Shown: positions 7,712-16,914 of the stretch, one piece after another
How positions within the stretch are numbered: the stretch's first letter is position 1
Layout: each line of letters begins with the position of its first letter
DNA from: Candidatus Obscuribacterales bacterium
GTDB taxonomy: Bacteria; Cyanobacteriota; Vampirovibrionia; Obscuribacterales; Obscuribacteraceae
Direction: 5' to 3'
NCBI GenBank assembly: GCA_019747875.1
Contig: JAIEQI010000065.1
Location: forward strand, 1-44,944
Length of the DNA stretch: 44,944 bases
Made by a program: the position numbers and the translations under genes
The notes under the pieces: model-generated
Databases searched by the model: none
The model's input: the letters and a program-made list of their open reading frames with translations, nothing else
Told to the model about the DNA's origin: nothing

Positions 7712-10700
7712 AAAGGAGCTACAGCTCCCAGCTCCCCGCTAAAAACTGGATGCCACCGAAAAGTGCCTAAGAAGTTCATATCAATATTGTTGTCGCTCCA
7801 AGCTTGCCTGTCTTTGGGAACTCTCTCCTCAGAGGGTCTAGCTACTGAACTGGAGCAAACGCCTACCGAAGCACAACAGAATACGACGTCGAATCCAACA
7901 CCAACTGTCATCGATGCCGCAGGCTTGGGTCAAAATACATCGCTAAACACGACAGCAAACAGCACCACGATCATTGATTTTGCTAACAGTCAACACGTTT
8001 CAATTGGTGAGTTCATCAACAACGGCACGCTCGTCTTCGCAAGCTCGAATCCAGCAATTAACAGTGGCTCGATCTTCGCAACATCGATGCTGAATCAGTC
8101 CGGGGCAAACATTTTCAGCTCACCAGCATCGATGAACTTGAACGGATTATTTCCTATTACTAATTTGCTACTAGCTTCATCCGGAGATTTCATAAACCGC
8201 GGAAGCATTTCTGCAGCAGGCGATTTAAGTATCCAAACGGCTGGACAGATAATCAACACAGGCACGATAACCAGCAATTCCAACCTGAACATGACTGCGT
8301 CAGGGCTGACGAATTCGCAAGTGCTTTCTGCACTGCAAAACGTCAACCTGCAAATTGCAAACATCCAAAACAGCGGACAAATACTAGCAGCCCTCGGAAA
8401 CATAAGCATCGCAAACACCAACCTTGCGAACACGGCCAACAACTTGACCAGCAGCCTGACGGCTAGCCTAAGCTCGGCGCTCACAAAGAACATTATCAAC
8501 GAGCTCGCTGGTGCAATCAGCATCAACAACGTGGCCGGAACATTGAATGCCTCGAACGGCACGATTAATATCCGCGATGTGCTCTACAGCGGCAACGCAG
8601 ATCTAACTATTGAAGGAGGCAACATTGTTTGCCGAGAACTGAACATCAACAATGGCAACGGCAACATAAATGCACACCTTGCTTCAATAACCGGCGTAGT
8701 TAGCACGGTTGGAGCATACGCGGCATTGAGCGTTCAAGATCAAAATCTCGTGCTCGGTAACTTGCAAATCAGTGGTGACCCCACCTACTTCAATAACGCC
8801 GGCGATATTACGATTAGCGGTAACATCCAAGTTGGTGCAGCGCTCGCAATTATCGCAGCAAAAAATATCATAACCACAAATGCTGTAGACCTAATCACCA
8901 CTACTGATGGAACCGGCAAGGGACACAACATTTACATGGTGGCCGGTGCCAACATCACGGCAGGAACCGGAAGCACTAACTCAATCACAACAACACCACC
9001 AGTGAACGGCGCAGCCACTGCGCCAGTTACGATCGACATGGTTGTGCCTGGATTGGGAGGCGAAATCGATCTTGCAGCAAGCCCAAATCTAACTATTTCT
9101 AGCGCTTCGACATGCGCGGGGTGTTCAGCTGGGAATATCGTACTTGCGGCATTCAACGACGGCGCGGCGACCGGTGGATTAATCAAAATGGCGAGCCCAG
9201 CGCCTGGTTTTGCTGGAACAAGAATCGTCAGCTCAAGCGCCAGTGGGTTGTCTGGAAACATCAGTATATTTGCAGGGGCGCAAACAGGAAACAATGTGAT
9301 CGGTAGCCTAGATGCGCGCGGCAGCAGTCCTGGCAGCATTCGCATAGCCGCGGCCCAGCCTGCGTCCAGCAACGGCAAAAGCATTCAATTTGATACGACT
9401 GGCGAAATCAGTTCGAAAAACTTTTTTGTTGCTGGTGCCACCACCAACTCGAACATCCACTTTCACAACAATGTCAATGCAGGCACAATTGATGTCAGTG
9501 GCGGCGGCAACATCGATTCAATCTCCGGCATCATCGCGCAAGTCCTGACGGCCGGTAATCAGCCGAACGCAACAGCCATCAATCCGGCTGGAACATTTGT
9601 TTATACAGTCGATTCGGTTGACAGTATTCTTTCTCGAATTAGCACCACCAGCAATACCGTGCTAAACAGCACGACAGTCAGCGGAGTCGGAAGCTCACCG
9701 TTATCCATTGCAATCAGTCCCGATGGCTTGAGAATTTATGTCGCAGATGCGAACCTGAACTTGCTTCATGTTTACGATGCGACGACTTTAGCAGAGTTAG
9801 CCGCGCCCGCGCCGACTGGAGCGAATCCACGCTCGCTGGCGTTCAGCAATGATGGCAAGCAGCTTTTTGTTGCCAACCATAATTCCAACACGATATCGGT
9901 GCACGATCCAATCACGCTATTAACAACGCAAGTCATTCCCACGACGGGCACTCCGATCTCTGTTATCTACAATACGTCCAACTCAACTATCTATGCGGCC
10001 CTCGACAGTAACAACACTTTGTTTGGCTTTGACATGCTCAACAGCAAGGCGTTGGTTCCTGTTGCGTTGGCAGCAATCCCTACATCGATAGGACGCTGCC
10101 CCTGTGGAACAAAGCTATTCGTATCGGCGCCACAATCCGGACTTTTGCAGGGAGTTTCATTAATAGGCGCTCCAATCGTCGACACACCGATTGCAAACGG
10201 AAATCAAATAAATGGAATGGCAATAACACCGAACGGCAGTTATGCCTACATGACCGAACCTACCGCCGGGCAAGTATCCATCGTTCAAACTCTTACATCC
10301 AGCGTTTTTCAAAACATCCCCCTGGCAGTGAACGGCCAAGTGAGCGGAGACTACGCCGGGTTCGTTGGAAGCAATCCGGTGGCATATATTCCTAACGGAA
10401 AACAGGTTGCTGTCATCCAGACGCCAATGTTGCTCGCACAAAACATAAGTCTCACGTCCGGTGCTCGCATTGGCGTCGGAGCTGGGGCTGCCGGTGCAAA
10501 CACAAATCTGACTTCAGCATCAAACGGTGCCACCGTTGTCACCAGCATTGGAAATTTAGTTTCCACCGGTGCAAGCACGAAAGCTGGTCCGCTCCAGTAT
10601 GCCACAACCAACAACATCACATTCAACGGCAACGTCACGGCGCCGCTGGCGGACTTCCATGCAATGTATGGTACATTCACAAACAACGCTCAGATCAACA

Positions 10701-12718
10701 TAACGGGACCAGTTTTGGCGTTGGCCGCGCCGATCATCGTAAACAATGGAAGCATGGAACTCACTGGCGTTACAGCCGCCCGTACGTTTTTCCAGTCACC
10801 TTCGGGCAATCTACAAGTAACGTTAGGGACTTCGGCCTCGCAGATTGTCTCTAAGGATGGAACTAACACTGGATTCATCGACTTCAATCCCGCGAAGGGA
10901 TTATCAGTGAATGTATCCGGACCGGGGACTCTGTCGGCAAATGGAGCAACTCGAATCGAGGGAAATGAAGAGCGCTTCAAAGCTAACATCAACATCGGAT
11001 CGCTAACAGGAGGCTTCCGATCACTTGCAAAACCAGAAGCCATCTCGATAACAACACAAACCGGCAATATCGACATCCTTCAATCCATAAATACTTCATC
11101 GCTAACAAAGTCAGGCGGAAACATATTAGTGCAAGCGCTGGGCGGAGCGATTCTTACGGCAGCGGCACCACCGGCAGTGAACCTCAATAGTGACAGCGCG
11201 GGTGGACCTGGAACGAGAGCTGGGAATATAACGCTAATCTCGAAGAACGGTGTATTCATTAATGGTGAAATCTCTGCAAAAGGTAGCAACGGAGCCAGCG
11301 GCGGCTCCATTGTCATCTCAACTTCAGGCAACGTTGCTCAATGCAATTGCGGTACTGGTGGCATCTCGGCAAGCAGCGTTGGCGGCAATGGTGGGTCCGT
11401 CTTCATTTCAGGACAACAAATTGGAATTTATGGATTGAATCCCGACAATTCAAGTATCAACGTTTCAAGTGACGTCGCAGTAGCAGGAACGATAGCTGCC
11501 CAGTCACAGGATTCTATCAACAGGCTCACGGTTGGATGCCCCAACTGCAATGGATTTGCCGGCGCACTCAACGCCAACGGGGTTTCCGGCGGACGAATCA
11601 ACTTGGCCACCCAATCGGGACTGGAAGTAAAAAGCGGTTTGACTGTGAGTGCAAATGGTAGCACCGGGTCCGGTGGCGTCATTCAAGTTCTTGGAGTTCC
11701 TGGCCAGACACTATCTGTGGTGAATGACGGAAGCATGATTGCACGAAACACGGCTGATAACAGCGGTGTTGTCGGCTTCAACTCCTATTTTGAAGGAGGA
11801 GTCAACCTGACCAGCAATGGTGGCGGAATTGTTCATGGTGGCAACACCGTAGCATTTGGGAATCTCGACTCATCTACAGGTCTGCCTATCAACGCAGCGA
11901 TTTTTCCAGCCAGTGCAAACTTCATTTTCGGCACTATCTCGGCAAACCAGGCCGGCAGCATAATCGGAAATACGATTTCAGTTGGACGCGCGCCCTTACC
12001 AGCAGCGGTATCAGTTGCTACGCCACGGACAAGCAAAGCACCAGAACCTACATTCATACCACCGAACTTGTTAGCGAACACGACAATAATCCCAACAGAT
12101 CAAACCCCCGAAGCATTGCAAACGACAATACGAAATTTTCCCGCAAACAGATCTGTTTATTCTGACACCCTAGTTGCAGCATTGGCGTATACATCGGACG
12201 CACGGACATTGGCTTCCCAGGGCATAAGCGCTGTACAAGGACCAAACAGTTCATTAGTTCTTAACAGCGGAAACGTTCTTTTCATCGCGCACGAAAAAAT
12301 TACAATACACACAAAGCTCGCAACTGTCGAATTGAATCCAGGAAATATCGTGTTTATAACGGCAGATGACGGCACATTGAACGTGCTCAACTTGCATGAT
12401 GACTATAACAATTCACCAGTACTTTCAGTGGACAACAGATCAACAAGGTTTGAAGTCGGGCAAGCCATGTTGGTTTCGCGCGGAAATCATCAAGCAAACG
12501 ATTCTATTGCATACAGACAAGAAGAGCTGCTCTTCTCCAACGAAACCCTTAACGTGCGTTCAGCACAATTTTCCTGGACATCGGCAATCAGCACGATATC
12601 AAAACTAAAAGCTCTTCTTTCATCCGAACAAGCACAAGAACGCAGAGCAATCGCGCAGATCCTAAAGAATGCTGCGATCTTTTCACTAGTCGGCAACCGC
12701 ATGGGACCGTACAAATAA
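7709..12718 (+). CDS. Giant filamentous-haemagglutinin-type adhesin with embedded beta-propeller
   Basis: A secreted or surface protein of about 1,670 aa. The first 45 residues carry KKFISILLSLQACLSLG, a likely Sec signal. Residues of about 60-600 and 910-1450 are Asn/Ser/Gly-rich short beta repeats (INTGTITSNSNLNM type) as in beta-helix adhesins. Between them, at about 610-910, is a different fold: repeated IAISPDGLRIYVADANLN and LAFSNDGKQLFVANHNSN units characteristic of YVTN/lactonase-type beta-propellers. The last ~150 residues include GNVLFIAHEKITIHT and ELNPGNIVFITADDG, resembling a FecR-type domain. Four close cysteine pairs (TCAGC, RCPCG, QCNCG, GCPNC) lie in otherwise Cys-poor repeats. 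No TpsB transporter gene is nearby, so the export route is unclear. The long open frames on the opposite strand are shadows of the biased codon use. Confidence 0.82.
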   Translation: MKGATAPSSPLKTGCHRKVPKKFISILLSLQACLSLGTLSSEGLATELEQTPTEAQQNTTSNPTPTVIDAAGLGQNTSLNTTANSTTIIDFANSQHVSIGEFINNGTLVFASSNPAINSGSIFATSMLNQSGANIFSSPASMNLNGLFPITNLLLASSGDFINRGSISAAGDLSIQTAGQIINTGTITSNSNLNMTASGLTNSQVLSALQNVNLQIANIQNSGQILAALGNISIANTNLANTANNLTSSLTASLSSALTKNIINELAGAISINNVAGTLNASNGTINIRDVLYSGNADLTIEGGNIVCRELNINNGNGNINAHLASITGVVSTVGAYAALSVQDQNLVLGNLQISGDPTYFNNAGDITISGNIQVGAALAIIAAKNIITTNAVDLITTTDGTGKGHNIYMVAGANITAGTGSTNSITTTPPVNGAATAPVTIDMVVPGLGGEIDLAASPNLTISSASTCAGCSAGNIVLAAFNDGAATGGLIKMASPAPGFAGTRIVSSSASGLSGNISIFAGAQTGNNVIGSLDARGSSPGSIRIAAAQPASSNGKSIQFDTTGEISSKNFFVAGATTNSNIHFHNNVNAGTIDVSGGGNIDSISGIIAQVLTAGNQPNATAINPAGTFVYTVDSVDSILSRISTTSNTVLNSTTVSGVGSSPLSIAISPDGLRIYVADANLNLLHVYDATTLAELAAPAPTGANPRSLAFSNDGKQLFVANHNSNTISVHDPITLLTTQVIPTTGTPISVIYNTSNSTIYAALDSNNTLFGFDMLNSKALVPVALAAIPTSIGRCPCGTKLFVSAPQSGLLQGVSLIGAPIVDTPIANGNQINGMAITPNGSYAYMTEPTAGQVSIVQTLTSSVFQNIPLAVNGQVSGDYAGFVGSNPVAYIPNGKQVAVIQTPMLLAQNISLTSGARIGVGAGAAGANTNLTSASNGATVVTSIGNLVSTGASTKAGPLQYATTNNITFNGNVTAPLADFHAMYGTFTNNAQINITGPVLALAAPIIVNNGSMELTGVTAARTFFQSPSGNLQVTLGTSASQIVSKDGTNTGFIDFNPAKGLSVNVSGPGTLSANGATRIEGNEERFKANINIGSLTGGFRSLAKPEAISITTQTGNIDILQSINTSSLTKSGGNILVQALGGAILTAAAPPAVNLNSDSAGGPGTRAGNITLISKNGVFINGEISAKGSNGASGGSIVISTSGNVAQCNCGTGGISASSVGGNGGSVFISGQQIGIYGLNPDNSSINVSSDVAVAGTIAAQSQDSINRLTVGCPNCNGFAGALNANGVSGGRINLATQSGLEVKSGLTVSANGSTGSGGVIQVLGVPGQTLSVVNDGSMIARNTADNSGVVGFNSYFEGGVNLTSNGGGIVHGGNTVAFGNLDSSTGLPINAAIFPASANFIFGTISANQAGSIIGNTISVGRAPLPAAVSVATPRTSKAPEPTFIPPNLLANTTIIPTDQTPEALQTTIRNFPANRSVYSDTLVAALAYTSDARTLASQGISAVQGPNSSLVLNSGNVLFIAHEKITIHTKLATVELNPGNIVFITADDGTLNVLNLHDDYNNSPVLSVDNRSTRFEVGQAMLVSRGNHQANDSIAYRQEELLFSNETLNVRSAQFSWTSAISTISKLKALLSSEQAQERRAIAQILKNAAIFSLVGNRMGPYK

Positions 12719-12821
12719 GCATTCTAATTATGGTAGAGTGTCTCGAATCGATCACCGACGTAAATTCAAGGAACGACCAAGGCGACAAGTGAATGGGCTG
12801 ATGCGGAGGCAATTGGTATTA

Positions 12822-13607
12822 ATGAGAATCCGAATTGACGATCATGTCAACTTGAACTGTTTACTCTTGATTGGCATATGCTTCCTGTCGGCAAGTGTTT
12901 CGGCTCCCGCCCAGGCTGGCGAACCAGAAATGAATACTAGAACCTTGAAATCTCGAAAGATCCTCATAGCAGATAACTCCGATAACCAGGAAGTCACCAA
13001 GCTCTTCATTCAAGGAAAGACGCTCATGCAGCAAGGTCATGCAGATGCTGCTGTTCCTCTTCTGGAGAAGTGCACTGAACTCGACCCGACTTTTCTTTCA
13101 GGTTTGACCCAGCTTGGGATTGCGCTGCAACAAGTAGGGCGAACGAAAGATTGCTTGGCTGCGTTCAAGAAGGTTGTTGAGCTTGAACCGAACCGCGCTA
13201 GTTATTGGTCCAACTTAGCAAACGCATATCTGGTCGACAAAAATTTTGAAGAGGCTGCTGATGCGTTCAAGCATGCTATTGAAATAGATCCGAACCTATC
13301 GCAGGTGCATGAATCATACGGCTTCGTTCTAACAAAGTTGAACAACGACAAGCTTGCAAAAGAGCATTTGGCTCAATGTGTGAAGCTTGCTCCAGAGTCC
13401 GCAAACGCCTGGAATCTTTTAGGCGCTGTCAGCGTGCGACTTAAGGACGCGCAGACTGCAAAAGAAGCTTACACAGAGTATTTGCGCTTGCGTCCCAAAG
13501 CAGCCGACGCGCATGATATTTCCGCTCTTCTTAAGAAGCTGGAAAAAGACGTCAAAAAGCAAGAGCGCAAAGAGGCAGAAGGTAGCGCAGAAGACACAGC
13601 CAAATAG
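12822..13607 (+). CDS. Exported TPR protein
   Basis: A 261-aa protein with a Sec signal peptide (LNCLLLIGICFLSASVSAPAQA, cleavage before GEPE). From about residue 60 it has four to five TPR units (for example ALQQVGRTKDCLAAFKKVVELEPN, NLANAYLVDKNFEEAADAF), and a Lys/Glu-rich tail. It is likely a periplasmic or surface scaffold for protein-protein contacts. ATG 12822 is chosen because GGAGG lies 12 nt upstream and the signal peptide then begins properly; the open frame extends back to GTG 12738, but that would add 28 very basic residues. It follows the adhesin by about 100 bp in the same direction and may share its transcript. Confidence 0.8.
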   Translation: MRIRIDDHVNLNCLLLIGICFLSASVSAPAQAGEPEMNTRTLKSRKILIADNSDNQEVTKLFIQGKTLMQQGHADAAVPLLEKCTELDPTFLSGLTQLGIALQQVGRTKDCLAAFKKVVELEPNRASYWSNLANAYLVDKNFEEAADAFKHAIEIDPNLSQVHESYGFVLTKLNNDKLAKEHLAQCVKLAPESANAWNLLGAVSVRLKDAQTAKEAYTEYLRLRPKAADAHDISALLKKLEKDVKKQERKEAEGSAEDTAK

Positions 13608-13702
13608 GTTGCGCACACACAGGCTGTATAACCTGCTTAGCGAAAATGAATCGTGCAGCGATATTACAAAGTACGCATTCCAATTTAGAATTGCTTTTAA
13701 AG

Positions 13703-13742
13703 ATCGAAGCCGGCAAGATGCCGGCGCTCCCGGGATCGAACC
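13703..13742 (-). repeat. Palindromic repeat B, copy 2 (reverse orientation)
   Basis: Read on the minus strand it is GGTTCGATCCCGGGAGC, then the hairpin GCCGGC-ATCTT-GCCGGC, then TTCGA. Immediately upstream on that strand is GCGCGGACGTC, the left half of repeat A, so this locus looks like a junction of the two families. It sits in the gap between the TPR gene and the 3' end of PEP carboxylase. Confidence 0.8.
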
Positions 13743-13798
13743 GACGTCCGCGCTCTACTTATAAAGCAGGACTCCTGTGCAAGGGTTGGCGTGTGACT

Positions 13799-16675
13799 CT
13801 AACCTGTGCTTTGGAGACCAGCGGCGACTCCGTTTACGCTCATGAGGATGGTTTCGAGCAGTAGATCTCGCTCTTCGGGAGGGGGCGAGCCGGCATTGTT
13901 GCGGGCGAGTTCCCGCTCTCGCCACTCTTTTATGAAGCGGACTTGCAGATAGCTCAGTGGGTCGACATAGGGGTTTCGCAGCTCGATTGAGCGTTTGAGG
14001 AATTGGTTTTCAGATAACAAAGTCTCTCTGCGCAAAATCGAGAAGACCGCATTCTGGCAGTTCTCGAACTCTTCCGTTATGGCTTTGAATATCCTGTTGC
14101 GCAGCTCGGCTTCTTCGACCAATTCGTTGACGTAGAAAGCAGCGATATTCATGTCTGCAACAGCAAGTCCGGTTTCAATTTTGTTGATCAATCCATGAAA
14201 GAATGTCCAGTTGTCGTATAGCTCCCGCATGAACTCAAGTCGGGACTCACCATGCTTGGCTAATTGTTTTCGATACGCAGCACCGAGCCCAAACCAGGCA
14301 GGCAAAAGGAATCGGCTCTGCGTCCAGGCAAATACCCAAGGGATGGCGCGAAGATCAGAGATAGCCTGAGATCCTGAAGTGCGGCGGGCTGGTCGCGAAC
14401 CCATACGCAGATGTGCTATCTCACTTATCGGTGTCGCTTTCTGGAAAAACTCGACGAATCGTTCATCGGAATAAATTAACTCACGGAATGAATCGAACGC
14501 ATCCTGTGAGAATTCCTCCATGAAATCATGCCACTCAGACTTCTCTTGCTGGGCGCTCTTTCCGCTTTGTTCGATCAAGGATGTTTCCAGAACTGCAGCT
14601 GCTAATTGCTCGAAGTTTCTCACAGCGATCGTGTGCAAAGAATACTTGGCGGAGATCACTTCGCCTTGTTCCGTGATCTTGATTCGTCCCGCTACAGTTC
14701 CGAGAGGTTGGGTCATGATTGCTCTGTGCGTTGGCCCACCGCCACGTCCAATGGTTCCTCCTCTGCCATGAAACAAGCGTAGCTGAATGCCGAATTCACG
14801 TGCCACCACAGCTAGTTGCGTCTGCACTTTGTACAGCTCCCAGTTTGAGGTGACAATGCCACCATCCTTACTGCTGTCCGAATAACCAATCATGATTTCT
14901 TGAATGTTATTCCGCTTTTTGATGTGCTCTGCATATACCTCGTTCTGCAAGAGAGCACGCAGAATTTCCGGAGCGCGGCGTAAGTCGCCGATGGTCTCGA
15001 ATAAGGGTACAACGCTTATAGTGCGGTCCTCGTAAATACCAGAGAAGAAACCGGCCTCCTTTGCGAAAAGAAGAATCGAAAGGAGATCGCTCATCTCCTG
15101 GGTCATACTCACAATGTATGTGTCGAGTGCTTCGTGTCCAAAGCGATCTTGACACATTCCCATAGTTCGGAAAACTTGTATTACATCATTCGTGTTGTCT
15201 GAATAATGCAGCTCATGCGGGATTAGTGGACGCAGGCTCTTCAACTCCTGCGTAAGCCATGCAATTTTCTCGGACTCCTTCAAATCAGAGTACTTCGATT
15301 CGAAAAGCTTCATTGAACTGCAAACTTCGTTCAAAGCGGCAAGATGCCGCCCACTATGCTGCCTGATGTCGAGCTTCGCAAGGTGGAAACCAAAGATATC
15401 CAGCGAGTCGATGATTCTTAGAATAGAGCGTTGCCCAAGTTGAAGCCCTGATTTATCCAGATTCGCGCGCAATGTGTTGAGATCATCCCGGAACTGAGCG
15501 ACATTATCGTAAATCAGAGATGTCCCCTTCTCTTCAATGGATGAGGCGCCATTAGAGAATCCAGCCCCTTTATCTATCGATCCCAAAAGGTTTTTTAAGC
15601 GCTCCAACATAACCAGAATCTTTTGGCGCAAAGGCTCGTGCAAGAGGCGCTGCTGAATGCGGCCTTGCACATCCTCGGGAAGCTGTTGCACCTCAGGAAT
15701 TAACGAATCCACAAACTGCAAATCGAAATCCACCCAATTATCTGAATGGCTCAACTCATTGAAGAGTGCTTCGAGATCCTTTATGTACTTTTGCAATATG
15801 AGGCGCGACTGGAACTCTAAAGCCTTGATCGTTACATCCGGGGTGACGAAAGGATTGCCGTCGCGGTCGCCCCCGATCCACGATCCGAATGATGTAAATC
15901 GACGTGGTGGATAGTTCGGTTGGGGATCCAATGCATCAAGTTTAGCGCGCAATTCAGCATGAATATCCAAAATCGCATCAATGACCGTGTGCTCGAAATG
16001 ATAAAGCCCGTACCGCACTTCATCCATAACCGTGGGCTTAAAGTACATCACATGATCACTCAGCCAGAGTGTCTCGACGGCAGAGCTGAGCGACGCCTCG
16101 ATGCCGACAATTTCGCGATGAGTATGAGGCGGGTGGTCGCGTCGATAAAGCGCTTTTGCTATTTCGAGCTGTTTCATGAACACTGTTCGACGAGTGATTT
16201 CAGTTGGGTGGGCCGTAAAAACGACTTGCACATCCAAACCCTGCAACGCCTCGGTCAGGGTGGCAGGGTTTTGCATGCCGCGATCAAACACAGCCTCGAG
16301 AGAGTCGCTTTGAATCGGACTGCGCCCAGCAGTTTCGATCTGGCTGCGGCGGCGAAGCCTGTGATGCTGCTCAGCGATATTTATCAAATCAAAGTAAGTG
16401 AGAAAGGCCTTGATTACCTTGGTGCCTGTATCAAAATCGAGGTGTTGAATAAGCGCCGCCAGCTCCGCTTTGAGAACGGGATCATCACTGGCATGCAGCG
16501 CTTTGGTCAGTCGGCGGAACTGTTCCACCGTGGCAAAAACGTGGTCTCCATCAATCCGGCGAATGGTGTCGCCAAGTAGCGTTCCCAGGTAGCGAATGTC
16601 ATCTCGCAGCGGACGATTCTTCTCGACAAGCTCCCACGGAACTTGCTGCTCCGCCTGTTCCTCAACAGCGTCCAC
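13799..16675 (-). CDS. ppc: Phosphoenolpyruvate carboxylase
   Basis: Carboxylates phosphoenolpyruvate with bicarbonate to oxaloacetate, refilling the TCA cycle (anaplerosis); cytoplasmic homotetramer. At 958 aa it is full length. Signature elements are all present: VVFTAHPTEITRRTV (catalytic His156), GGDRDGNPFVTPDVT, IGYSDSSKDGG, FHGRGGTIGRGGGPTH (mobile catalytic loop), SRPARRTSG, LRAIPWVFAWTQ, and a C-terminal NGVAAGLQSTG matching the conserved ...NTG end. There is no plant-type N-terminal phosphorylation motif. The GTG start has GGAGG at ideal spacing (GGAGGTGGACC-GTG). It is transcribed alone and divergently from the thioredoxin/NHL gene across 239 bp. That gap holds a possible minus-strand TATAAA box and no other recognised element. 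Confidence 0.98.
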   Translation of the reverse strand: MDAVEEQAEQQVPWELVEKNRPLRDDIRYLGTLLGDTIRRIDGDHVFATVEQFRRLTKALHASDDPVLKAELAALIQHLDFDTGTKVIKAFLTYFDLINIAEQHHRLRRRSQIETAGRSPIQSDSLEAVFDRGMQNPATLTEALQGLDVQVVFTAHPTEITRRTVFMKQLEIAKALYRRDHPPHTHREIVGIEASLSSAVETLWLSDHVMYFKPTVMDEVRYGLYHFEHTVIDAILDIHAELRAKLDALDPQPNYPPRRFTSFGSWIGGDRDGNPFVTPDVTIKALEFQSRLILQKYIKDLEALFNELSHSDNWVDFDLQFVDSLIPEVQQLPEDVQGRIQQRLLHEPLRQKILVMLERLKNLLGSIDKGAGFSNGASSIEEKGTSLIYDNVAQFRDDLNTLRANLDKSGLQLGQRSILRIIDSLDIFGFHLAKLDIRQHSGRHLAALNEVCSSMKLFESKYSDLKESEKIAWLTQELKSLRPLIPHELHYSDNTNDVIQVFRTMGMCQDRFGHEALDTYIVSMTQEMSDLLSILLFAKEAGFFSGIYEDRTISVVPLFETIGDLRRAPEILRALLQNEVYAEHIKKRNNIQEIMIGYSDSSKDGGIVTSNWELYKVQTQLAVVAREFGIQLRLFHGRGGTIGRGGGPTHRAIMTQPLGTVAGRIKITEQGEVISAKYSLHTIAVRNFEQLAAAVLETSLIEQSGKSAQQEKSEWHDFMEEFSQDAFDSFRELIYSDERFVEFFQKATPISEIAHLRMGSRPARRTSGSQAISDLRAIPWVFAWTQSRFLLPAWFGLGAAYRKQLAKHGESRLEFMRELYDNWTFFHGLINKIETGLAVADMNIAAFYVNELVEEAELRNRIFKAITEEFENCQNAVFSILRRETLLSENQFLKRSIELRNPYVDPLSYLQVRFIKEWRERELARNNAGSPPPEERDLLLETILMSVNGVAAGLQSTG

Positions 16676-16914
16676 GGTCCACCTCCAGATTTATGGTGAA
16701 CCTGCAATTTTATAACTTATGGAGCCGCAACTCCAGACCTGGCAAACCCACAGGGCAGAATTAATCCGATCGATCCACAGTTCTACAGCCGAACGTGTGA
16801 TCAGTGTCGATAGCTCCTCACCTTGAGAGGTTCCAGACCTTATCAGCATGAAAGCCGCCAACATCTTCATGTTAAGATTTGCGGATATTCCCAACGTCAA
16901 AATAAGGAAAGCTC

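Noticed and set aside
8095..12812. Long minus-strand open frames opposite the adhesin gene
   Set aside because: They follow the codon bias of the adhesin frame, lack ribosome sites and have no family features.
13720..13790. tRNA-like stretch on the minus strand (AGTAGAGCGC...GGTTCGATCCC)
   Set aside because: D-arm-like and T-arm-like pieces are adjacent, but there is no anticodon arm or acceptor pairing; it is explained by the junction of repeats A and B.
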